NCBI GenBank assembly: GCA_035048495.1
Contig: CM068540.1
Coordinates: 13,004,829 to 13,068,828 of the forward strand
Direction of reading: 5' to 3'
Origin: Euptelea pleiosperma
Taxonomy: Eukaryota > Streptophyta > Magnoliopsida > Ranunculales > Eupteleaceae
Length of the DNA: 64,000 nt
Numbering within the stretch: the stretch's first letter is position 1; the number at the start of each line of letters is the position of its first letter. Below, one piece after another: positions 22,516 to 33,846 of the stretch. The notes under the pieces were generated by a model. The model was not told the DNA's origin, ran no database searches, and saw only the letters and a list, made by a program, of their open reading frames with translations. A program made the translations under genes and the position numbers.

Positions 22516-23839
22516 CCCTTCTTCTCTGGCGAGCTCACCATTAACGCCTCTACCTCGAGGTACAAAGCGTCAAACAGCAACGTCTCCTTGTTGTCCATTC
22601 CATCCGCCACAATCAAAGACTACAATCCTCAATCATATTGAGGTCGATCCAATCGGAGTTGCACCATCTACCTCTTCAATGGTAAGCTTCTCTCTAATTC
22701 ATCTCTCTAACCTTCCTACCTTCTTTCTCTCTCTTCTTTCCCTCTCTACCTTTACATGCTTTCTAGGGTAATATTTTAAAGGTTTTCTAAATTAATTTGG
22801 TTTAATGTTATTTCCGTTGTTTAAAGCATTTGAACAAGCATTGTAAGTATTTGTTTTTAGTCTAATAAACAAATTTTAAATTCAAGTTTAAGTTGTTTTC
22901 ATTTATTGTGTTTTTTATCTCATTTCTCTTATGTTTTTTTTTCTTCATTCTAATAGTTTTAACAACAATCTCAAACATATTTTAAATTAACATCCACCAT
23001 TCTCACCCTTCCATTTATTTTGAACATTTTCTGATATTCTTGTTTCTTATTGTGCTAATTAATCCCGAATGCGGACGATATCCGACACGAGCCACTATGC
23101 AAGTCTGCTTATTTGCAGATTAAGTGAATCAATTCGGAGAAATTACAAATATTGTTGAAATCAAGGATTTCCTAACCAACAACGCCGAAAAAACCTTACT
23201 TTCAATTATAAATGAGTTTAAACTAGAAAAAAGTCATTTTGAAATGATTTTAAACCTTAAATATTTCAAAATATGAACGATTTGGGCCGGTCATAATTTT
23301 GAATGGCTAAATCGTTTTGAAATTGCCCAAAAATACATCTTTTTTAGGATAATTGTATGTTTAGTTTTTCGAAGCAGGGTTTGATTCCTTAGGTAGCTTT
23401 GAACTCTCGTTAACAGTTAAACACTTTAAGTTGCCAATAACAGAACCCATTTATATATAGATAACTTAATTTATTTTTGAATATACTATGTACTTAGTTT
23501 GCCATTTTCTAAAAAAATAAATGCACTATGGGTATTGTTTTATAGAATATAATTTAAAAAAAATATAATATAGATGATTTGCTAAGGGCCGGCCCCCTTT
23601 GAGTGTGACCCTAGCCCGGCCCCCTTACATATTTGGGCCCGACCCAGCCCTAAGGGTTTGAAATTTATGAAAAAAAAAAAGCCTCTTTTTAGGGCTTTCA
23701 AAGGGTACGGGCCGGGCCCCCTTACAAGTGGGGCCGGATTGACACCCCTACTTACACATTCATCGATTAGTGGCATGAAAGAGCGTGCCACATGGTGTTT
23801 TCGAGGTGGACTATAGGAGTAAAACTTGCCTGATTAGCG

Positions 23840-24160
23840 ACGGTCAGGGAAGCTTCATGTGGGCCACATGGAACATTTTTAGAGGACGCTTACCAAATGA
23901 ATGTTTGTCCAATCCCTAGGTGGACCTACAATCTAAAAATAAGCCTGATTAGTGATTTAAAACCTTTATCTTGTACCCCAAATAATGCTCAAATTCCCAC
24001 GGTTAGAATCCACCCATGAAAATCCAAAGCTTAAAAATATTTACGTTTGGATTGTAGGTCCTCCTAGGGATTGACTAAACATCCATACGGTTATTGTCCT
24101 CTAAAAGTGTCTTATGTGGCGCATACTGTGGTGTGATAGTCACTGACCAGCGGTCAGGCA
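23840..24160. mobile_element. Foldback MITE, family A, degraded
   Basis: Two family-A arms: left with GTGGACCTACAATC near 23918, right with TAGGTCCTCCTAGGGATTG near 24054. The termini are not clear. Confidence 0.55.
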
Positions 24161-24229
24161 AGTATTACTCGACATCAGGGTGTTGGGACAAAACTTCAAC
24201 TCGACAGCTGGCTGTCAGTAAGTTCTCCC

Positions 24230-24905
24230 GAGTTCAATGTGCCACGTGGCTCGTATTTTGTGTTGTACAGAAGCTTCTGTCACAACGCTGTTACAGAAAG
24301 TTTACTCCATTTTTTTGCTCTCAGCGTCCGGGCTGCATCTAAAACCCACCACGTAGCGTATGTTTAGAGATCATTGACCGTATGGATGTTTGCCCCTTCA
24401 CTAGCTGGACCTTCGGACCAAAGATCATCCTGATTAATAAATTATATCCAACGGATATTTGTACCCCAAAACAATGCACGAATCCTACGGTTGAAAAACA
24501 ACCCATGAAAAAGACTGAAATCCAATGGTTATGAACTACCAATCAAGGCTGAGTTTTAGTGTATAGGTCAAGTTAGGGATGGTACACTCATCCATACGGT
24601 CATTTGTCTCTGAATATGCCACGTGGTGTTTTAGAGCACCAGAACAAAAAAAAATCCTTGTTTACGGGTCAACCCAACGGCCGGTACCTTTTTGGACCGA
24701 TACTCTAGGTGAACCGGTATCAAAACGGTCCGGTCGGAAATGAAGTAATAAAAAATGGGTCGGGCTCTAGTTACCGCCTACAAATCACTAATCTGGCTGA
24801 CTTTTTGTTTTTAGGTCCACAAAGGGATTGGACAAACATCCTCACGGTCAGAGTGCTCTAAGAGTGCCACGTGGCTCATATTGTATCCTGTAACCGGAGC
24901 CTGTC
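24230..24905. mobile_element. Cluster of degraded family-A MITE arms
   Basis: A right-arm end with an intact G-box (24241-24250), a nearly complete copy at about 24348-24635, and a right arm at 24765-24905 with a second intact G-box (24866-24875). Confidence 0.55.
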
Positions 24906-25059
24906 AATTTAGGGCGGTAACTGGACCCATAAAAAATTAGAAAACTCATCCAAACTAAAGAGAAGTCGCGCCTTTTTTATTCCATGAAAATTTAGAGTGT
25001 CGACGGTTGAGACAGTTAGTAAGAACGCCAGGCCCTTGCAATTGCTAGGATTTCTCCGA

Positions 25060-25154
25060 TGCTTATAAAACCCTAATTCAAAACTTTTCTCCCTGCAAAC
25101 TCTCCCTTTTTCTCCGCAATCGAAGTTACATTTCGAAAGATCTATGTAAAAAAG
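25060..25154 (+). promoter_or_regulatory. Candidate promoter and first non-coding exon
   Basis: A TATA-like TTATAAAA at 25063-25070 overlaps ACCCTAA, a telo-box-type motif common in plant growth and replication genes. A pyrimidine-rich leader follows, then a strong donor AG|GTAAGA at 25154/25155. It could be the start of the NSE4 transcript 3.5 kb downstream. That link is inference. Confidence 0.35.
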
Positions 25155-27803
25155 GTAAGATCTCAATGACATGAACATAATTCAAGCTTTCAATCGTTTT
25201 TTCTTTTTCTTTTTCTCCATAACCAAAATCGTTTCTTTTTCTTGTTTGAATCTCTAGCTACTTCGCAGATCAGAACGGAAAACCAAACCAGATACTGTAA
25301 TCGAAGCTTTCAGTAGTGGAATGAAGCTTCGGGTGATGTAATTTTCTTCTTAGTCTCTCAATGCGTGAATAAAAATCTATTGGTATTATCTGGTGTGGAA
25401 GTAGAGGAATTCAAGACGAACGAACAAAAATTTGCGTGTGTCTCTGTTTTAATTGATTTTGAGTGAATCAAATTCAACTGTTTTGTTGCTTAACCTTTTC
25501 AATGAAATTAAGTTCAAGTCAGATCTCCTTTTGTGGTTCGTTCAAGAAACAACGAAGCAGGTTTTGTTCAATTAAACTGGCGCTCCTTTTCTTCAGAAAT
25601 TAAGAATCATGTTTCACTGCATTTGGTGCAATTTTAGTCTGAATCTCCTTTCTTTTGTTGATAGGTGATTTTTCTTTTGATAAAGAGGAGATTATTCATT
25701 AACTTGCATATAAAATTTGAAGATCGCATGCTTATGAACTGGACTTATCAGTGTGCAAAGCAGATCGGCAGCTAATTAGGGAGGAAAAGGAACCTAGATC
25801 GATATAGGTTCATTACTGCTCCGATAGGGTTCTTTAACAAGTAACTACACAAATGAGGAGTTGCATTCTTTGATTAATTATGTTGAGCATTTGGATTTTT
25901 TAATGTTTTTGGCTTTGCATATTTGTGTCTCCCTTGCTTCTTTCTGTGGACTATAGATCTGCGAGTAAGATGTTTCTTTTTAAACAATTCAAGGATTTCA
26001 TCCAAACTCATAAGGCTAGTTCTCGACCACAATCCACAGTAGATGTTCCCATGGGTCTTTGAGCTTGTGCGTGAGTTCCCAATATCTAGATTCCTTGTAA
26101 TCAGTGAGATTCGGAAAACAATTTTGACAGACAAGTCCCTCAGGTTTGTTTCTTAGCATTGCCAACTGCAGAAGTAGCTTCTAAATTACATGTCACGATT
26201 ACATTAGTTTCAACATTGGTTAGAGCACTGCTGTAACCCAGACTCTTTTCTATATGGGAGTTGAGGTCTTAGTTGCAGGAACCTTCTATCCATGGTGCCA
26301 CTCCGGCTTTGAATCTCTATCCCTTTCTGCTTTCTAAGATGATTAAACGAAAATTTGTCTTAATAGCTCCTTTCAATCTCCCCCTGCTCCTAATTCGTAC
26401 AACTAAGGTTTAGGTTCCTCTGTTCAGTTTTTTGAGTTAGTCGTTGTCTAGCAGCCTCCTTCAAATCAAGGGAGAGGTTTTTTTTATGATAGTGTCTCCA
26501 GATTATTTTTACCTGGTCATTGTTTATTGCTCATTGATGTTTATATGTTTTTAATTGAGCCTCCTCTTATGCTCTTCTTGCATCAATATACAATAGATTG
26601 TGCAGTAACACATCTGAGATCCCTTCTTTTTAAAGCAATTGTTTGGGTTTCATCATTCAACTATCATATTTGGCCTATGTGTAGCTGTGGAAAAGTTGCA
26701 ATCATGGAGAGCTTGCTTTGTGGTTGCATGTTTAATGCTTATTAGTAGAAATGACTTATCAGAATAATGCTTAGTAGACTAGAAAGGCTATGATTTGTAT
26801 TCTGTAGTGTCTTTGCCCATGATATTTTCTTTTCCACTTACATAAATTATTCAAGTTGGCATGATATTTTAAGAGGTATCTTCCAATGCTGAATCCTTGG
26901 ATCACATTGCATGCAGTCAACCACAACTCAACCACCACAAGTGAACATGAGATGCAGAGATAAGATCTGAATATTACTTCTGGTGGAACCTTAGTGTCAT
27001 ATATCATGTTAATTACCTTAGGGCTTCAAGTACAAGAATACACTGAAAGATTAAAGAATTAGAATAATTCCAATTATGTACATATCTATTCCCCTTCAAA
27101 GCAGGGCAAAAACTTCAGATGAAAATTCTTCAAGATGAATAAGCTACTTTTTAAGAGTTGAATGGAAGCATGAACCAAATGAAAGAGAAATATCTGATTA
27201 AAACAGGGTTAGGGCACTGTAAAATAATTGCCCAAGTGCGTAAAATGAGAAGAGGAAGGACCTTAAACACAAATCTAGGTGACGTAGGACTAATCCCAAT
27301 ACAGTAACATAAAGATATAAGTTTTTTATTGATAAAGATATAACTATTTATAGACAAGAATTGGTGAAAAGTTCTTTAGATTTTCCGACAGAAAAATGGC
27401 TGGGATACAAATCTTCACTGGAAAGATGTTACATTTTGATCTACAACATGGGAATAAGTGGTCTGCTGTTTGTTTAACAGACACTGCTGTTGGGTAGTAG
27501 TGGCACCATTGCAATAAAACACTCATACTGAGAGTTTTATAGTCTGAAAGTCTATGAGTAGAGCTTTTGGAAGTCCATGAGCAGTGCCTACATCTACAGT
27601 TATGTAATTTGCTGCTTGTCTTGGATACGACTACTAACGTAGAGATAGTTATTGTATGGGCAAAATCTTGATTGTCTCAATTTCTTCAATATTTTCTTTT
27701 CTTTTCGTTCCTGTGTTTTTGGTGGGGAATTTGTTTGAAATTGCCAAATAGTTGATATCAACTTGCTAATAACTATGTGTGGAAGCATGAACCGTAGACA
27801 ACA
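25155..27803 (+). other. Probable intronic or upstream region of NSE4
   Basis: AT-rich and pyrimidine-rich sequence with only short frames. An open segment at about 26048-26140, followed by a GT, could be an exon or remnant, but I cannot place it in NSE4. No mobile element is recognised here. Confidence 0.35.
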
Positions 27804-27818
27804 TGAGAACTGATACAT

Positions 27819-28055
27819 TATCATCATAAGCCTTATCTCAACTATGTGGGGTTGGCTACAGAAATCCTGTTCCTCAATTCAATTCTATCTAAAGCCGTAT
27901 CTTGTTATAGCAAATTTTCTTAAAATCTCTTCTCAATACCTCAATCCACGTTGTTATGACCTTCCCCTTGCCCTTTTTAGAACCTTCAACTTGCATGTTC
28001 CTTCTCACTGGTGCTGACATCAGTCTTTGTTATGCATGACAAAATCATCTCAAGC
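27819..28055 (-). mobile_element. 5-prime-truncated RTE-type LINE with 15-bp target duplication
   Basis: The minus strand encodes the end of an RTE reverse transcriptase (motifs SAPVRR and TTWIEVLRRD), with one stop early on and then the usual 3-prime tail. It is flanked by identical 15-mers, tgagaactgatacat, at 27804-27818 and 28056-28070. The 3-prime end is a short ATGATGATA tail, as in RTE elements. Length is 237 bp. Confidence 0.85.
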
Positions 28056-28070
28056 TGAGAACTGATACAT

Positions 28071-28647
28071 CAATGAACAAATAGAACGAACTTAAAGACA
28101 CTGGTGACCATTCCACAGTGAAGAGCCCCAAAGAAATAACAGAGTACGTATAGTCTCCCTTGATATTACCTAAACTCTAACATCCTTTTTGTTGAGGAGT
28201 TGGACCTTTGCATTTCTGTTTTCCGACAGATGTTGCAATTTGCAAAGGGGGGTCATGGCTTAACTCCCAACATACCCACCCTACAAAAAAAGAGTTTGTA
28301 TCACATAATATCTGCGAACAATATAGAACTAAATTAACTTACAACAGACTCGTATAAATATATGACCAAGTAAAAAAACAATAAATAATATAAACACAAC
28401 TCAGGTGGAAATTCAGTTTTTATTCTTTACAGTTAGTCATAGGATGCTGGATTTGAAGATGTTTATTTGTAGTTGAGCTGAAGGAGTACTCTTCCTTTTC
28501 GAGTAATTGATTTGCGTTGAGAGATGAAATTAGGAAATGGACATATTGATATTGGTTTAGACATACTGTTGGTTGTTATTACTTCCAGTTTCTGCTTGTC
28601 CAAATTGAGGTTGTTTTGATATTTTGAGAATTTCTTTCTGGTTGCAG
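28071..28647 (+). other. Intron or upstream sequence before the first recognised NSE4 exon
   Basis: No repeat identified. It ends with a good acceptor, TTTCTGGTTGCAG, at 28647, implying at least one more upstream exon. Confidence 0.4.
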
Positions 28648-30320
28648 AACTTGAGAGAGTTGAAAATCAGTAAGAAAACAGACATCAAGGGAAAGGCTCT
28701 ACATATGGAAATAGTGGCTGAAAAAGATGCAGCCTTACTTTCACAGGAACATGAGGGTACTGAAAATTCCATAAGTAGCAACCAGAATGCAACAGACTGC
28801 CACAATCTGAGGTTACACTATCTTGCTTTCAAGGAATCACTAACAGGTTATATATGTTATCTCTTGCAATCCAGAAATGCCTTGTCTGATTCTACCAAGC
28901 TAGTAGTTGACTATTGAGATTTTCTACTACAGGAGGGGAAGAAATAGCAAAAGAAGATTTTGACGAATTCTCCAAAATAATTAGCAAAGTAGATAGACTG
29001 CATAAGGAAGGTAAACTAAAGCTCTCAGGTTTATATGTAGATGTTTTACGATGACTAACTATAATATTTGGATGTTTTCTCACTTCTCAGTTCAGAATCC
29101 TCGAGAGCAAGTCGCTGATGCAGAGGCCCTTCTCGACATTACAAAGACATTGTTTTCATCGCTCAAATCCTCCCAGAACCCTCAGGATTTATCAAATTTT
29201 ATTTCTGGTATGCTGGAACAGTATAAAGAAAATGGTGTTTCAGAGGGTTGCAGTGGTTACCAATCTATATCCTGGAGAAAAGTGGGATTCAACGCATCTT
29301 ATATCTTTAGGAAGGCGCCAGGAATTCCCACCATGTAAATATACTTATTAACTTTCTGGTTTATAACAGATTACTTGTTCTGGTCTTCCCCTCCTAAATG
29401 CTAATTTCGTTCAGGTTTGGACCAATGGATACCAAACCAACCTATAGAAAGTCTGTATTTCAAAGGAAACGTCAAACACCTGTGAAGATCTTTTGTCCCA
29501 ATGAGGTGATTCGCTCTGTATATTGATTTCCTTGCTGCTTAATTAGCAGTGAACGTATGGTTTGACAATGTTTCATTCCATACCAGTTGTAAAATTGCAT
29601 ATCGGAAAGTGTATACCGGATGAGTGGATCTGTGGATTCCTTATTTCTAACCTTCCTTTAGGTGGAAGACACTGCTTACAAGAACACAACAGACACCGAG
29701 AAGAACATTTTAACAATGTTCGAGATTTTGAAGAAGCAAAAATGCATCCAACTGGAGAAGTTAGTGCTGAACAGATTGTCATTTTCTCAGACTGTGGAGA
29801 ACATCTTTGCCTTCTCATTTCTAGTCAAAGATGGAAGAGCCGAACTTGCAGTCAACGATAGTGGCACCCATCTTGTTGGTGAGATCTTATTGAATGCAAA
29901 AGTCTTTCTCATTTATTGGTTCTATTACCATGGAATTCTTTGTAACTCTTTGCTGTGATTTCTTGCAATTATTGAATGCCTTCCGTCTGTTGTGGGCTGA
30001 ATCAGTCCCACGAAATGCTCCCTCAGCAAGGGTGATCGCTAGTGGAGATGTCTTATATCATCACTTTGTCCTCAGGTTTGATTATCAAGATTGGAAGGTA
30101 AGCCTTCTCATCATGGAGTTGTTGGAGTTGGTTTTCAATTTTGTCGCAGTAAAACCACTTCATTTATTCATGAAATGATCCACTTGCTTCTAAAATTCAG
30201 TCAAATTACTGATTTCTAGAGATTCACTTCTCTAGTTTTCTGACTCTAAACATTTTGCAGTTAATGTTGGACACGGTTGAGAAGGGAGGGGAGGCAATGC
30301 CTGACAGAAATGTAGTATAG
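28648..30320 (+). CDS. NSE4: NSE4-like kleisin subunit of the SMC5/6 complex
   Basis: Seven exons with canonical GT-AG introns: 28648-28846, 28933-29010, 29091-29334, 29415-29505, 29662-29878, 30006-30097 and 30261-30320 (TAG). Phases agree throughout and no internal stop occurs; 326 codons are recovered. Residues about 55-110 form the NSE3/MAGE-binding region ([24 protein letters not shown]). Exons 5-7, residues 205-326, are the C-terminal winged-helix kleisin domain ([38 protein letters not shown]). NSE4 bridges SMC5 and SMC6 heads in DNA repair and chromosome maintenance. The N-terminus is incomplete: known plant proteins are longer, and either an exon lies upstream of 28648 or translation starts at ATG 28705 (307 aa). 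It is the only well-supported host gene here. Whether it is expressed or a duplicate is unknown. Confidence 0.88.
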
Positions 30321-30880
30321 ATGATACCGCACCCCCATAAATAAGCTCTTGAGGTAGCAAGGGCTAATGATGCAAAAAAATTATATGGGTGACAGATCTG
30401 AAAAGATGATCTTGTTAAAGAAACCATGATGTGTATGGCTTATCGAAAAGAGGGGGAAAAACCAATAAATGGGTACGGATTAGCACTTGTCTGGATAGTG
30501 GTCTTGGAGATCTCACCATCTGAGCAGACACATTTTTGCAGATTCTTCTTGAAGGTAGATTTAATTCGAAGATATGTACTGTATAATTGCCTCTGTTACC
30601 AAGCTTTCTCACCATGGAGATCATCCTCGAAAAGTCAGCTTATTCCAACATTTCTAGCCCTCTGGAAAATGGGTTACAAGTTGAACAATTCTAGATTGTT
30701 AAATTTAAGTGCACTTTGATGGGATTAGAATTTTCAGAATGGTTGATTTTTTGTTTTTGAATATGATCTACATGGTTAGGAGATTATCCTAATTCCTAAC
30801 CAGAACTCAGCCTTGAACTCATCTCCATGTGGGACCCACAAAGGTGTGTCAGAATGGAACTCTTTGAAGAGTAAAACTTT
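30321..30880. other. NSE4 downstream flank with a family-C MITE fragment
   Basis: 3-prime flank without a clear polyadenylation signal. About 30720-30800 repeats part of family C (TTTCAGAATGG and AGGAGATTATCCT). Confidence 0.4.
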
Positions 30881-30884
30881 GATG

Positions 30885-31085
30885 ACAGGGTGCAAAAATG
30901 AGCCACATTGTACACTCTTAGAGAACTCTAACCGTATGGATGTTTATCCAATCCCTAGGTGGACCTACAAACCAAAAATCAGACCGATTAGGTTTGAAAT
31001 CACTAATCGGGCTGATATTTTTTTTTGTAGGTCCACCTAGGCATTCAATGATAAATGAGTGTGCCACGTGTCTCATATCTTTTTG
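30885..31085. mobile_element. Foldback MITE, family A, shortened
   Basis: The left arm (GAGCCACATTGTACAC, GTGGACCTACAAACC) and part of the right arm (GTAGGTCCACCTAGG, GTGCCACGTG) remain. The middle is deleted. Confidence 0.6.
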
Positions 31086-31617
31086 ATAGGGATTTGCCTA
31101 AAATCCTAAACTTCTTGTCACATGGTGCCCATGACCCCACCTATGTTCAATCAGTGACCCACTTCTTGAAGTGGGTATGATTGTCAAACCTAGAATGATC
31201 AATCAGTAACCATCCAAGACGTGGCAAGTGATTAAATAGTCTGAATAAGCATTAGTAAGCTCTTGTACAGTAAGAGGAGGGTGGGACCCAAAAACATCTC
31301 ATTCTGTACTGCTGCACATTATGGTAGCTTCACACTTCACCTTCATTGCCCAGTTGGAGGCCCATCTCATTGATCATTGAATGCCTCAAATCAATGGGCC
31401 ACCACCTGGATTGGCCATTATCCACCATCTGATATCACATTCGTCAGTAAGTACAGACTTCATATATGCTCACCATTGATGGATACAACCGCCTGATGAT
31501 TTTGGATTTGTCAAAACTAAGAAAAACTGCGATGGATCGAAGAACATCATGACCATATCATTTATTTATCTATTAATGGTTCTGATGGTTGCCAATTTTG
31601 GTTACAGTCAATCAAGA
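31086..31617. other. Intergenic stretch, nothing recognised
   Basis: About 530 bp with no long frame and no repeat matching the rest of the window. Confidence 0.35.
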
Positions 31618-31854
31618 GGTGGACCTAGGGCTACAGCTTGGGCGGGCTCAACCCAGTTCAAGCCGACGTTGGGTTAGCCATTTCAGTACTTGGGTTGTGC
31701 TTGGGCCTGGATTTTGACAACCCTACCAAATTGGGTTGGGCTAGGGTTGAGGCTTAGCCCAACCTGAGCCTGACATACACTATTATATATACACACACAC
31801 ACGTTAATAAACATATGAAGATGACGAATATAAATATGTATATATTTTTGGTCA

Positions 31855-32005
31855 TCTATATAACAAAACAGGGAAGTTGTCTCCCCCTCTTATCCGGCTT
31901 CATAAAGGATGGCCCAGATCTTATCCCCCCAATGGACGGTGGATCTCCACCAGCTTTTGGCAAATGCTTTGTCAGGAATTGCCGTGGGCACGAGCCACCC
32001 ACTAG
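31855..32005 (+). mobile_element. Mini-Helitron-like element, copy 1 of a tandem pair
   Basis: Begins TCTATATAAC after an A and ends CCACTAG. A short GC-rich inverted repeat (GCCGTGGGCACGAGCC region) precedes the end. It lies within the hAT element. Confidence 0.65.
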
Positions 32006-32164
32006 TCTATATAATAAGGGAGCTCAGTTGTCTCCCCCTCTTTTAGGCTTCAATAAAGAAGGGTCGAGATCTTATCCCCCAACTGGACGATGGATCTCAG
32101 CCACTCACACCTGATTTTGACAAATACTTTGTCGGGAGTACCGTGGGCATGGGCCACCTATTAG
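32006..32164 (+). mobile_element. Mini-Helitron-like element, copy 2, directly abutting copy 1
   Basis: TCTATATAATAAGG starts immediately after the CTAG of copy 1. It ends CCTATTAG before T. Homologous along its length to copy 1 and to 11422-11607. Confidence 0.65.
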
Positions 32165-32557
32165 TATTTAACATGATATGGAAATGAAACTATTATTAAA
32201 TAGCTACCATAAATGTCATTATATTGACCAATAAACAATTTTAATATAAAAAAAATTTAGCAACCTTTCCAACCAATAAAAAAATATGAAATTGACCAAC
32301 CGGACCAACCCACCCGATAGGGTTGGGCTTGGATTCAGAAATCTAGGCCCAACCTCAGCTTGGGTTGGTTAGGGTTCACGGCCTTGAAGGTAGGGTTGGG
32401 TTAGCTAGGGTTGACCTCCAACCCGATCCAACCCACTTGAGTTGCAGCCCTAGGTGCACCTACCAATTTGACGGTCATGTGACGGTGTACCTCAGAACAG
32501 AGGACCCACCTATGGCTATGAGGGTTAGCAATAGGGGAAGATTTGAGGATTGCAGAA

Positions 32558-32952
32558 AGGTCGGGCTCCAGGGACCGGCCTTTTTTGACTGGCCCCTGTT
32601 ACAGGACACAATATGAGCCACGTGGCACACTCTTAGAGTTCTCTGACTGTATGGATGTTTGGCCAATCCCTAGGTGTACCTAAACCGAAAATCAGCATGA
32701 TTAAGGATTTCTAGGCGTTGGATTGGACTTATTTTCATGGGTTGATCTCAACTGTGGGAATTTCAGCAGTATTTGAGGTACAAAGATCCAAAGGTTTGAA
32801 ACCACTAATCAAGCTGATTTTTGGTTTGTGTGTTCACCTAGGGATTGGCCAAACATCCATACGGTCAGAGTACTCTAAGAGTGTGCCACGTGGTTCATAT
32901 TGTGTCCCGTAACGGGAGCCGGTCAAAAAAGGCCGGTCCTGGAGCCCAACCT
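32558..32952. mobile_element. Foldback MITE, family A, nearly complete
   Basis: Termini GGTCGGGCTCCAGGGACCGG and the inverted GGTTGGGCTCCAGGACCGG. The left arm has an intact G-box GCCACGTGGC (32617-32626) and the right arm GCCACGTGG (32885-32893). Flanking 8-mers match at 6 of 8. The arms pair over most of the 395 bp. Confidence 0.75.
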
Positions 32953-32980
32953 TTTGAGAAATTAAGAGATATAAAATTTA

Positions 32981-33333
32981 GGGTGATCAGGGGACAAACT
33001 TTGACACTAAATTTCACACCAAAAAATCGGCCATTTTTGGTGAAGATGGTCTCTATGGTGAGGAGATCACCCTCACAAAAATTCAAATCATTCTGATATT
33101 CGTAGCCTGGTTTACAATTTGAAGCATTATGGACCGTCTATTTTTTATCGTTAACTTGAAACCCACATTTGATGGGGTTAGAAATTTTAGAATGGGCTGA
33201 TTTTTTGTAGGGGTGATCTATATGGTGAGGCGGTCATCCTCAGAAAATATTAGCCATTGATTTATCTTCCTTGTGGGATACGCCAAAATTGGTGTGAACT
33301 TGTGTCAAAATTTGTGTCCCCTGATCCCGACCC
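32981..33333. mobile_element. MITE, family C copy 3
   Basis: Starts GGGTGATCAGGGGACA and ends TGTCCCCTGATCCCGACCC. The interior is palindromic. Flanking 8-mers 'aaaattta' and 'ttaattta' match at 6 of 8. It lies 29 bp from the family-A copy on its left. Confidence 0.75.
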
Positions 33334-33846
33334 TTAATTTAATGGTTTTACGTTTATAACAACAGAGTTGAAAAAGTAGCAGAGGACTTCTCATAAATTC
33401 GATGCCACGTGTCACACTTTTGGACCAGCTGAACCCCTTGAATGCATGGCCCACTTCTTGGTTGAGCTACACAACACAATCATCGTGATAGTGATTTTTA
33501 GCCACTCAATTTGAGCACTTTTGCGTTATGAGCTTCATGAACAGACTTATAGATTGGTTCCAAGCCCATCACACATTCATGAGGTCAATGGGCCCAAAAG
33601 AATGTGCCACATGTCAATTTGAGGGATTCTGCATCAAGATTTTGATGCAGAGTTCTGTATCATAGATTATTTTCTCTTTGGGTCGCGATGCAACAAGCTG
33701 TTGGCGTAAGCTAGCACTTTTTTGTTACTCACCGCTGCCATCTGGGCCCACTGATCGCATGGATGTTTAGCCCACCCTTTTAGACATTCAAACCAAAAGT
33801 CAACTTGTTTGATGATTTTTGGCCGTTGGTTTTAGTACTAAAAAAA
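33334..33846. other. Intergenic stretch with a family-A arm fragment
   Basis: 33725-33835 resembles one family-A arm (CATGGATGTTTAGCCCA). The rest is unrecognised. Confidence 0.4.

Larger units (their letters stand above)
19020..23204 (+). repeat. Athila-family LTR fragment, split by another LTR
   Basis: 22516-23204 is the plus-strand 3-prime part of the same LTR as element I: it matches the reverse complement of about 6198-6895 and ends CTTACTTTCA. It contains the donor-like ATGGTAAGC (22682). About 50 bp of CT-rich sequence at 19020-19068 is the continuation to the left of the inserted LTR. The LTR 5-prime half is missing, and no PBS follows 23204. Confidence 0.75.
18738..23750. mobile_element. 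hAT-like element carrying nested LTR insertions
   Basis: Starts TAGGGCTATCAAAGAGCC and ends (reverse strand) TAGGGGTGTCAATCCGGCC, the usual plant hAT terminus. Flanking 8-mers 'gctaaaca' and 'cttacaca' match at 5 of 8 positions. The subterminal DNA is full of GGGCCGGGC-like repeats. No transposase frame is visible. Confidence 0.55.
18590..23810. mobile_element. Foldback MITE, family A, split by a 5-kb nest
   Basis: Sequence left of 18738 and right of 23750 joins into one family-A right arm: 'gggctaaaca' continues as 'ttcatcg...gtgccacatgg'. Everything between is later insertion. The outer limits are approximate. Confidence 0.5.
31626..32452. mobile_element. hAT-like element with 8-bp target duplication
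   Basis: Termini TAGGGCTACAGCTTGGG and, on the reverse strand, TAGGGCTGCAACTCAAG. Flanking 8-mers are 'ggtggacc' (31618-31625) and 'ggtgcacc' (32453-32460), 7 of 8 matching. The interior has AACCCAACC-type subterminal repeats, an AC microsatellite and two nested mini-Helitrons. No transposase. Confidence 0.75.

Noticed and set aside
28557..28805. Minus-strand 82-codon frame
   Set aside because: It is a shadow of the first recovered NSE4 exon.
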